A DNA stretch of 64,000 bases from Weeksellaceae bacterium (GTDB lineage Bacteria; Bacteroidota; Bacteroidia; Flavobacteriales; Weeksellaceae), in NCBI GenBank assembly GCA_019459455.1, contig JAIBEX010000019.1:1-64000 (forward strand), in the 5' to 3' direction. Made by a program: the position numbers and the translations under genes. Under the pieces are notes generated by a model. It saw only the letters and a list, made by a program, of their open reading frames with translations. It was not told the origin of the DNA and did not search any database. This document shows, one piece after another, positions 57,731-64,000 of this stretch (its first letter is position 1; every line of letters starts with the position of its first letter).

Positions 57731-58573
57731 TTACACTAACACCCGTAACGTTGGAATCATTCCCTCGGCGTGATCCCTAAACTGTTTTGGCGACTGACCT
57801 GTGTGTTTTTTAAAAAAGTTACTGAAGTTACTCTCTTCGGAGAAACCCAATTCATTGCTGATATTTTTCACGGTGATTTCTGTACCTCTGAGGAGCTTCT
57901 TCGCTTTTTCCAGCGCTTTCGCAATCAGAAACTGTTTCGTCGAGCACCCAAAGACAGTCTGAAGCGCATTGTCCAGCGTCCTTTTTGAAATGCAGAGGTG
58001 CTCTGCGTAGAAACTTACTTTATTATTTAACTGAGAATCCTGATGAATCAGAAAAATGAAGCGGTTCGTTATCTCCCACTCGTAACTGTCCTTTTTGTAA
58101 TTTATAAGCAGAGGATCCTGCTCAGCTAACGTGCGCAGCAAAAGGAACTCAATGAAATTAATCAGGAGATTTCTGGCAAAAAGTTTATTAATTCTTCCCT
58201 GTTGCGTTGGCAGGTAGTAGGTTTCCAAAATACCTGCATAGGGCATGAAGGTGTTCCTTACCATCAGGCCCATCGGGTCACGAAAAAACACCCCTTTTTT
58301 AATCTGACTTAAAAATTCCAGGCGGTCTACAAAAAGATCTACATTAAACCAGATAAGAACAGCATTTACAGAGTGACCATACACTTGTACTGTACTGTTG
58401 GGTGGTATGAAATAAAAGGTTTCGGGCTGAAGATGAACCTCATTATCAAAGATCATCAAATGAATAAAATCAGTTGCTGAATATAAAATCGAATATCCCG
58501 AAAAATTTATACTGTTATTTATGTCCTTTACATCATGGAGCTGACCAATGCCCCACCCTCTTAATAGCTTCAT
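57731..58573 (-). CDS. AraC-family regulator B of the fibre locus
   Basis: This 280-residue regulator has the same layout as regulator A: sensing domain (LMIFDNEVHLQPETFYFIPPNST) and C-terminal double helix-turn-helix (CISKRTLDNALQTVFGCSTKQF, ISNELGFSEESNFSNFFKKHTGQSPKQFR). The last 100 residues are the most similar between the two. A TATCTTTA box lies 20 bases upstream of the ATG, as for regulator A. It is cotranscribed with subunit B and lies 64 bp after dinB. Confidence 0.88.
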   Translation of the reverse strand: MKLLRGWGIGQLHDVKDINNSINFSGYSILYSATDFIHLMIFDNEVHLQPETFYFIPPNSTVQVYGHSVNAVLIWFNVDLFVDRLEFLSQIKKGVFFRDPMGLMVRNTFMPYAGILETYYLPTQQGRINKLFARNLLINFIEFLLLRTLAEQDPLLINYKKDSYEWEITNRFIFLIHQDSQLNNKVSFYAEHLCISKRTLDNALQTVFGCSTKQFLIAKALEKAKKLLRGTEITVKNISNELGFSEESNFSNFFKKHTGQSPKQFRDHAEGMIPTLRVLV

Positions 58574-58637
58574 TCAGAAATATTATATAATATAAAGATA
58601 GAAAATTATTACTAATAAAAATACATGTAAAACTGAT

Positions 58638-59744
58638 TTATGACATAAATTCCTCAAAAGATATTTTCAACTGTACAGAAACCTGTTTCCTTTCCTGCGT
58701 ATTTAGATTCGAAAGGGAAAGACCAAGGAGGCGTATTGGCTTATCGTAGGGTCTGAGATTCCATAGTTTACAGGCGGTAGCATAGAAATCATGTGAACTG
58801 TTGTAATAAAATTCCTGGGTTTTACTCCGGGTATAAACGGTGAAATCTTTGTATTTTATTTTCAGTGTCAGAGACTTTCCCCTGATTTCTTTCTTTGAAA
58901 GCCGTGCTTCCAGCTCCTGGCTAATAATTTTTAACTGCGCAAAAACGGAATCCTCATCCAACAGGTTATGCCAGAAGGTTTCCTCCACACCAACACTTTT
59001 CTGGATACGGTGCGGCCTGACCTCGCTTTCATGTATGCCCCGGACAACATTGTAGTAGTAATTACCGGATTTGCCAAACAGAAGTGTCAACTCCTGCAAT
59101 GTTTTTTGCCTAAGGTCCGAACCTTTGAAAATATGCATTTCGTGCATCCTGTTAGCGGTAACCTTTCCTATCCCGTAGAACTTTTCAATCGGAAGGTCCT
59201 CCATAAATTGTAAGATCTTGGTCGGGTGAATGGTTTTTTGACCGTTCGGTTTGTTATAATCCGATGCCACTTTGGCCAGAAATTTATTAACCGAAATCCC
59301 TGCAGAAGCCGTAAGTCCTGTCTGCTCAAAGATCTTCCTCCGGATGTCGCGCGCGATTTCGTTCGCGGACTCTGTTCCTTTCTTGTTTTCCGTTACATCC
59401 AGATACGCTTCGTCCAGAGAAAGCGGCTCTACCAAATCGGTATACTCATAAAAGATGGCGCGGATCTGCTGAGAAATTTCTTTATACCGTTGAAATCTCG
59501 GCTTTACCACTATAAGGTGCGGACATTTTTCCAAAGCCATTCTTCCGGGCATGGCAGACCGGATTCCGTAGGACCTGGCTTCGTAACTTGCCGCTGCCAC
59601 TACGCCATATTTTCCGCCACCTACACAGACAGGCTTTCCGCGAAGTTCGGGATGGTCATGCTGTTCCACAGAAGCATAAAAAGCGTCCATATCCACATGA
59701 ATGATTTTTCCTGACTCCAGTATCCATACAACAAAAATAACCAT
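58638..59744 (-). CDS. dinB: DNA polymerase IV (translesion)
   Basis: The 368-residue Y-family polymerase has the catalytic aspartates in IIHVDMDAFYASVEQ (about 13-27) and LSLDEAYLDV (about 102-111). The little-finger domain contains KSVGVEETF. The N-terminus is MVIFVVWILESGK; the extra hydrophobic residues before GKIIHVDMD are unusual, and I see no better ATG downstream, so the true start could be a non-ATG codon nearer the catalytic motif. I do not see a C-terminal QxxLF clamp-binding motif. Confidence 0.93.
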   Translation of the reverse strand: MVIFVVWILESGKIIHVDMDAFYASVEQHDHPELRGKPVCVGGGKYGVVAAASYEARSYGIRSAMPGRMALEKCPHLIVVKPRFQRYKEISQQIRAIFYEYTDLVEPLSLDEAYLDVTENKKGTESANEIARDIRRKIFEQTGLTASAGISVNKFLAKVASDYNKPNGQKTIHPTKILQFMEDLPIEKFYGIGKVTANRMHEMHIFKGSDLRQKTLQELTLLFGKSGNYYYNVVRGIHESEVRPHRIQKSVGVEETFWHNLLDEDSVFAQLKIISQELEARLSKKEIRGKSLTLKIKYKDFTVYTRSKTQEFYYNSSHDFYATACKLWNLRPYDKPIRLLGLSLSNLNTQERKQVSVQLKISFEEFMS

Positions 59745-59849
59745 TATATATTTTTAAAAACTAATCGGAAACCATGTTTCATCAGGAAGATACCACTAAG
59801 AATAAGGGGCTGTTATTTGAGAAAATAGTAATAAATTTATAGAAAAAAC

Positions 59850-60485
59850 ATGAGCGACTATGCAACCGTCGAACAGCAGTTTAATAACCTGGGCGCTGAT
59901 TTTCTAAAAGATTTCAGGAATCATACCTTTCTGCGGACGTATGAAGCGAAGGCGGAAATCCTTGCGGAAGGCCAATTGGTAAAATTTGTGCCTATTGTGG
60001 TAAGAGGCCTGGTGAAAGTATATTCCGCCAATCAGGACAGGGAGTTGCTGCATTACTTTATAAAACCTGAGCAAAGCTGCATCCTGACTTTTTCCGCCAT
60101 TTTTAAAGACGGGCGCAGTATCATTTTTTCCTGTACGGAGGAGGAAACAGAAATGCTGATGCTGCCGGTGGATCAGGTTTCGAGGTGGATTGTGAAATAC
60201 CCCGCGATTAATCATTTTTTCTATCGTGCCTACGACCTACGCTACTCCGAGATGATGGAAAGCGTGAACAAGGTCATATTTTACCGCCTGGATCAAAGGG
60301 TGATGGATTATCTGGAAAACAAAATTAAACTAACGGGTAAAAATCCGGTCAAGATGTCCCACAAAGAAATTGCGGCCAGCTTGGGAACAGCACGCGAAGT
60401 GGTGAGCAGAATCCTAAAAAAATTTGAGCACGAGGGCAATATCCGACAAAACAGTTCCGGTATAGAAGTGATCTCAAGGGTGTGA
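59850..60485 (+). CDS. Crp/Fnr-family transcription regulator
   Basis: This 211-residue regulator has a cyclic-nucleotide-binding-like beta-roll (about 20-120; EAKAEILAEGQLVKFVPIVVRGLVKVY), a dimerisation helix, and a C-terminal winged helix (SHKEIAASLGTAREVVSRILKKFE). Typical cAMP phosphate-binding residues are not visible, and there is no N-terminal iron-sulfur cysteine cluster, so the effector is unknown. The TGA stop lies in a palindrome (60481-60496) that matches the TGTGA-N6-TCACA Crp site. The redox-type operon at 60619 follows. Confidence 0.9.
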   Translation: MSDYATVEQQFNNLGADFLKDFRNHTFLRTYEAKAEILAEGQLVKFVPIVVRGLVKVYSANQDRELLHYFIKPEQSCILTFSAIFKDGRSIIFSCTEEETEMLMLPVDQVSRWIVKYPAINHFFYRAYDLRYSEMMESVNKVIFYRLDQRVMDYLENKIKLTGKNPVKMSHKEIAASLGTAREVVSRILKKFEHEGNIRQNSSGIEVISRV

Positions 60486-60496
60486 CTTTAGTCACA
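60481..60496. promoter_or_regulatory. Perfect Crp-type palindrome at the end of the Crp/Fnr gene
   Basis: TGTGACTTTAGTCACA is TGTGA-N6-TCACA, the E. coli Crp consensus, with inner bases also nearly palindromic. It overlaps the regulator stop codon and is followed by a T-run, so it could also be a short terminator (6-bp stem, 4-base loop). Both roles are possible. Confidence 0.5.
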
Positions 60497-60618
60497 TTTT
60501 TTCTTTTTTTAAAATTTTAAATTTGTTAAGGATTGAAGCCTTCCGTCCAATTCATTATATCAGTTTGGTGTTTTTACGGTAGCAATGAAGGTGTTTTATT
60601 GGAATAATAATATGGTCT

Positions 60619-61461
60619 ATGATTGCAAAAATTACTTTTTTTATTTTCTTCATTATCGGATTTTTTGGATTTTCTCAGGAGGATTTACTGAAGGAAATCG
60701 ATACCGCGTCCGCCTCCGGCGATTACCAGCCCAGTTTTAAAGCCCTGCAAATTGTCACAGGACAGTCCACAAAAATGGCGGCCAAAAAAGAGTTTTACGT
60801 GGATATCTCCCACCGTTTTGGTGATGTAAGCGAGGGTTTCAAAACGTTTTTCGGTCTCGACCATGCCACCACCAAACTGGGCGTCATTTATGGGCTTACC
60901 GATGGACTATCCTTACACGCCTCGCGGCACACCTATCAAAAGACCTACGAATTCGGGGCAAAATACCGACTTTTAAAACAGATTAATCATACACCTTTTG
61001 ACATTGTGGGGTATCATGTGGTGGACATCAATTCCGAACTGGATAAGGATAATTATCCCTATTTAAAATTCAATGACAGGCTGGCTTACGTATCCCAACT
61101 GCTTATTTCAAGAAGATTTTCGGAAGCATTCAGTCTTCAGCTGTCGCCAAGTTTTGTCCATAAAAACCTCATTAACCCAATGATTGAAGATGAAAATCTG
61201 TTTTCCACCGGTCTGGGCGGACGGTACAAAATTTCCAGAAGAGTTTCACTGAATGCGGAATACTTCCTCAACTTCGAAAATAAAAACCATTACAAAAACC
61301 CTCTGTCCGTTGGGATGGATATAGATACCGGCGGACATATTTTTCAGCTGGTCTTCACCAACTCTCAGCCCAATACAGAAACAGGCTACCTTACAAACGC
61401 AACGGGAGACTGGGCCAAAGGGCATTTCTTTTTTGGATTTAACCTCTACCGGGTTTTTTAA
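60619..61461 (+). CDS. DUF5777-family outer-membrane barrel protein
   Basis: This 280-residue protein has a signal peptide (cleavage near GFSQ) and a mature part made of alternating strands (EFYVDISHRFGDVSEGFKTF, KLGVIYGLTDGLSLHASR, HFFFGFNLYRVF at the end), consistent with an outer-membrane barrel. It matches DUF5777. Members often precede a cytochrome c and a YceI gene, as here. It is first in a five-gene operon; the cytochrome gene begins 10 bp after its stop. Function is unknown. Confidence 0.8.
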   Translation: MIAKITFFIFFIIGFFGFSQEDLLKEIDTASASGDYQPSFKALQIVTGQSTKMAAKKEFYVDISHRFGDVSEGFKTFFGLDHATTKLGVIYGLTDGLSLHASRHTYQKTYEFGAKYRLLKQINHTPFDIVGYHVVDINSELDKDNYPYLKFNDRLAYVSQLLISRRFSEAFSLQLSPSFVHKNLINPMIEDENLFSTGLGGRYKISRRVSLNAEYFLNFENKNHYKNPLSVGMDIDTGGHIFQLVFTNSQPNTETGYLTNATGDWAKGHFFFGFNLYRVF

Positions 61462-61471
61462 ATACAGAATA

Positions 61472-61828
61472 ATGAAGGATTTATTTAAAATAGCATGCGC
61501 TTTTGTTTTCGTCCTTAGTGTAGTAGGCTGCGAGACCAGAACGTATGAAGATATTTCAGCCGAGGTGGTATTACCCCAAACCGTCACTTTTTCGAAAGAC
61601 GTAAAGCCTATCGTTGACAATAACTGTATAATGTGTCATTCGCCGGGGGGATTATCGGGATTTTATCCCTTAACGGACTATACTTTGGTAAAAAACGCCA
61701 TCGATAATATGTTAGACAGAGTGCAGAGGCCGGCGGGAGATCCACAGAAAATGCCCCAAGGTGGCAGTCTTTCACAGGCAAACATTGACATTCTGAAAAA
61801 ATGGAAAACCGACGGTTTACAGCCGTAA
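61472..61828 (+). CDS. Cytochrome c-type lipoprotein
   Basis: This 118-residue protein has a lipobox (LSVVGC, cysteine about 19) and one heme-attachment motif CIMCH (in VDNNCIMCHSPGG). PQKMPQGGSLSQANIDILKKW supplies a plausible distal methionine ligand. It would be anchored in a membrane facing the periplasm or outside and carry one heme c. The start at 61472 replaces a longer in-frame start at 61433 inside the DUF5777 gene. YceI begins 11 bp after its stop. Confidence 0.85.
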   Translation: MKDLFKIACAFVFVLSVVGCETRTYEDISAEVVLPQTVTFSKDVKPIVDNNCIMCHSPGGLSGFYPLTDYTLVKNAIDNMLDRVQRPAGDPQKMPQGGSLSQANIDILKKWKTDGLQP

Positions 61829-61839
61829 AAAATTATAAA

Positions 61840-62385
61840 ATGAAAAAAACAGTCTTTTTTTTAAGTTTCTTTCTGGCAACAGCATTCTGTTTTGCTCAGA
61901 AGTATATGACGAAGACAGGGAAGATTCACTTTGAGGCTTCGGTCCCCCTGTTTGAGGATGTAGATGCAACAAATGCTGCGTCCGTAGCGGTGCTTAATGC
62001 CGCTACAGGTGATATCGCAAGTGTGGCGATGACGAAGAGTTTTAAGTTTAAGGTGGCCCTTATGGAAGAGCATTTTAATGAAAACTACGCGGAGTCATCA
62101 AAATATCCGAAAGCTACTTTTTCGGGTAAGATCTTAAATTTTAATTTGAATGAGCTCAGTGCATCTTCATCAAATTACACCATTTCAGGAACCCTGAACT
62201 TTCATGGAGCCAACAATAAAGTGACTTCAATAGCCGCTATCTACACAAGAGAAGGAAAGATCTATATAACCGGCAAGTTTGTAGCCAGACCTGCCGATTA
62301 CAAGGTGACCATCCCAAAAATGGTGACAAAGAAAATCGCGGAAAATGTAAAGGTGGACTATCATTTTGAACTGGTAAAACAATGA
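61840..62385 (+). CDS. YceI-family protein of the cytochrome operon
   Basis: This 181-residue exported protein (signal peptide cleavage near FCFAQ) has the YceI barrel features KIHFEASVPLFEDVDATNAA, SSKYPKATFSGKI and TISGTLNFHG. A longer start at 61801 would lie inside the cytochrome gene. The ankyrin gene overlaps its last 4 bp. In this setting it could carry an isoprenoid quinone-like ligand, but that is only inference. Confidence 0.87.
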   Translation: MKKTVFFLSFFLATAFCFAQKYMTKTGKIHFEASVPLFEDVDATNAASVAVLNAATGDIASVAMTKSFKFKVALMEEHFNENYAESSKYPKATFSGKILNFNLNELSASSSNYTISGTLNFHGANNKVTSIAAIYTREGKIYITGKFVARPADYKVTIPKMVTKKIAENVKVDYHFELVKQ

Positions 62386-62906
62386 AAAGAAAAATCATCA
62401 TCCTCTTTTTTTTAATGGGTTTCATGTTTATCGATGCTCAGGCAAACGATGTGTTTGAGGTAGCCCGGACCGGAACCGCAGCTGAGATGCGTGAATTGGC
62501 GAAGATAAAACCGGATATCATCAACACGCCCAACGAACTAGGCTTCACTCCACTTATTCTAGCCTGCTATCGCGGAAATGTGGAAGTTGCTAAATTTTTA
62601 ATAGAGCATGTGAAGGATGTGAATTATGTAAGTTCCGAAGGGACTGCCCTCGCCGGCCTCAGCATTAACTATAACAGGGAACTTGTGGAGGCGCTACTCC
62701 GCAAAAAGGCAGACCCCAACATTGCCGACGTGAACGGAACCACACCCCTTATCTGGGCTGTGAAAAGGGGAAATGAAGAACTGGTGAAACTGCTGCTGGA
62801 ACACCATGCTAATAAGGATCAGCCCGACCACATGGGCATTAAACCGTTTGAGTATGCGGTACAAACCAAAAAACAAAATATTATTAACCTTTTAAAAATA
62901 AACTGA
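62382..62906 (+). CDS. Exported ankyrin-repeat protein
   Basis: The 174-residue protein has a signal peptide (cleavage near FIDAQA) and about four ankyrin repeats (LGFTPLILACYRGNVEVAKFL, NGTTPLIWAVKRGNEELVKLL, and a last degenerate one). Ankyrin repeats bind partner proteins; an exported one probably acts in the periplasm or at the surface, perhaps as a stabiliser of a neighbour in the operon. The ATG overlaps the YceI stop, and the next gene begins one base after its stop. Confidence 0.85.
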   Translation: MKRKIIILFFLMGFMFIDAQANDVFEVARTGTAAEMRELAKIKPDIINTPNELGFTPLILACYRGNVEVAKFLIEHVKDVNYVSSEGTALAGLSINYNRELVEALLRKKADPNIADVNGTTPLIWAVKRGNEELVKLLLEHHANKDQPDHMGIKPFEYAVQTKKQNIINLLKIN

Positions 62907-62907
62907 T

Positions 62908-63666
62908 ATGAAAAGAAAATTATTCCTTGTCTTCACAGTTGCATTCGCGAATATGTGGGCGCTGGCACAATACAGCAACGGAGCTCCATTCCCAGTGGGT
63001 TCTACGGGGGTTTCTGTGAAATTGGAAACCACGCCTACAATAGTGAGAATAACACTGGTAGGACCCAGCAACTCCTACCTTGCATTAGGCGCAGGAGATC
63101 AGGGGATGGCTGCTGGTGCTGATGGTTTCATCTATAACTCCACGGCATCAACCGATTATACCTTCGCCGGCGTGGGTGTCATGCCTTCTCCGGATGCGGT
63201 ACAGGACTGGACCATTAACTCCAACACCGTAACCGGCACCACAAGAACCATAGTTGCAACCCGAAGCCTTGCGGGAAGTGCAGGTGACACCCCTATTCCA
63301 AATGCCACCGGAGCTTTAGAGGTGTTTGTTGCAAGAGGGCCCAATTCGTTGGTTCTTCAATATCATGGCGCGAACAGAGATTATGCAACCCTGGGAATGA
63401 ATTTTGACCCAACTCTGGCAACTGGCGAGGTTGTAGTGGAAGAAAAAGCGATGATTTATCCTAATCCTGTTGGCGATGTGTTGCACATCAACAATTTAGT
63501 AAAAATTGACAAGCTGAAAATCTATGATGCCGCAGGAAGAGTCGTGATTTCGCCGGCACTAGTTACCGAAAAACTGGATGTCACAGCATTGCAAAGCGGA
63601 ACCTACTATGTGGAGGTCCGTACTTCGGACGGTAAAACGGCTTATGAAAAGATCATTAAAAAATGA
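62908..63666 (+). CDS. DOMON-like secreted protein with T9SS type A sorting domain
   Basis: This 252-residue protein has a signal peptide (cleavage near WALAQ) and a DOMON-like domain (about 25-165; SYLALGAGDQGMAAGADGF, YHGANRDYATLGM), a fold that binds heme or sugars in redox proteins. The C-terminal type A sorting domain (about 178-252) contains YPNPVGDVLHI, LKIYDAAGRVV and LQSGTYYVEVRTSDGK, so it is exported by the type IX system and may be surface-attached. Heme-ligand histidines or methionines are not certain. Last gene of the operon. Confidence 0.8.
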   Translation: MKRKLFLVFTVAFANMWALAQYSNGAPFPVGSTGVSVKLETTPTIVRITLVGPSNSYLALGAGDQGMAAGADGFIYNSTASTDYTFAGVGVMPSPDAVQDWTINSNTVTGTTRTIVATRSLAGSAGDTPIPNATGALEVFVARGPNSLVLQYHGANRDYATLGMNFDPTLATGEVVVEEKAMIYPNPVGDVLHINNLVKIDKLKIYDAAGRVVISPALVTEKLDVTALQSGTYYVEVRTSDGKTAYEKIIKK

Positions 63667-63677
63667 TGATGGAAAAT

Positions 63678-63705
63678 CCCCAGAGTAATCTGGGGACTTT
63701 TTTTT
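63678..63705 (+). terminator. Terminator of the cytochrome/DOMON operon
   Basis: CCCCAGA pairs with TCTGGGG around GTAA, followed by a T-run. Confidence 0.88.
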
Positions 63706-63709
63706 AAAG

Positions 63710-63965
63710 ACATAAAAAAACTGATGACTCTGCTTTGGATTCCGAAGAATCTTTTAGCTGAATCATCAGTTAAGTCATTTGCTTTAATTCTAACCTTGTC
63801 TAGTGCTTTGGGTCCTATGTTTTAACTTCTTCCTTTCGGTTTCCAGTTAAGCGACGAACCATCAGTTTTAGAGTTCAGCCATCAATTATTTTGAGTTTCT
63901 GAATCTCTACCTTTCGGTTTCAATTGATAATCCTCTGCGGTTTGACTTTTTTGTTGATGTAAAGA
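63710..63965 (-). ncRNA. Probable small structured RNA
   Basis: The last 334 bp contain no gene. On the minus strand, two hairpins share GAAACCGAAAGG (63910-63921 and 63832-63843) in their loops, enclosed by ATCAATT/AATTGAT arms (63881-63928) and TTAACT/AGTTAA arms (63822-63850). A 3' element pairs ACTGATGACTC (63720-63730) with GAATCATCAGT (63760-63770), encloses a GATTC-TTCG-GAATC hairpin (63738-63751), and ends in seven T: a rho-independent terminator. A weak -7 match (TGTATTTG, 63969-63976) could start it near 63962. I do not recognise the family. Confidence 0.45.
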
Positions 63966-64000
63966 TCGCAAATACAGCATCTTTAATCCAAATAAAAAAG

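Noticed and set aside
63710-63965. RNase P RNA, tmRNA or CRISPR-type RNA
   Set aside because: No RNase P core motif (GAGGAAAGTCC), no tmRNA tag or tRNA-like ends, and no spacer-repeat array are present.

Overview
The window looks like chromosomal DNA from a Bacteroidota bacterium, most likely the Flavobacteriales family Weeksellaceae (a Chryseobacterium-like lineage is my best guess, from gene content only). The evidence is a SusC/SusD outer-membrane pair, a type IX secretion C-terminal sorting domain, DUF3467 directly after rpoC, a YidC-CTP synthase neighbourhood, an almost complete lack of Shine-Dalgarno sequences, and promoters of the Bacteroidota form (TTG or TTTG, about 19-21 bases, TAnnTTTG).

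Layout. 1-118: blocks of pure A and pure C, probably a contig edge. 119-6596: an alkyltransferase-like protein, a deoxyhypusine-synthase-like protein, a GreA/GreB-like factor, arfB, a MenE-like ligase, tRNA-Gln, a lipoprotein and argS. 6687-12359: a four-gene SusC/SusD uptake operon. 12488-23105: housekeeping genes (rnhB, yidC, pyrG, YceI, radA, an AcpH-like gene) and a DUF6702/HupE/M1-peptidase group. 23153-25264: an unrecognised 703-residue protein with a duplicated module. 25730-27737: groES-groEL. 27967-29915: AT-rich accessory genes and repeat debris, including an 84-bp second copy of the end of the next gene. 29984-34447: ABC exporter, truA, lpxK, purine nucleoside phosphorylase. 34448-43473: a long structured leader, rpoB, rpoC and DUF3467. 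43627-50418: phosphodiesterase, alcohol dehydrogenase, an uncharacterised radical-SAM/partner pair, cytosolic alpha-amylase and a YcxB-like membrane protein. 50627-58573: a chaperone/usher-like surface-fibre locus. 58638-63666: dinB, a Crp/Fnr regulator, then an exported redox-type operon (DUF5777 barrel, cytochrome c lipoprotein, YceI, ankyrin protein, DOMON/T9SS protein). 63710-63965: a probable minus-strand small RNA.

The most interesting system is the surface-fibre locus. In transcription order on the minus strand it reads AraC regulator, subunit, AraC regulator, subunit, PapD-like chaperone, tip-like subunit, usher-like barrel. The regulator-subunit unit is duplicated. A strong promoter precedes the second subunit, and a terminator-like hairpin separates that subunit from the assembly genes, as expected if far more subunit than usher is needed. 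It does not resemble the FimA/Mfa1 pili known from Bacteroidia.
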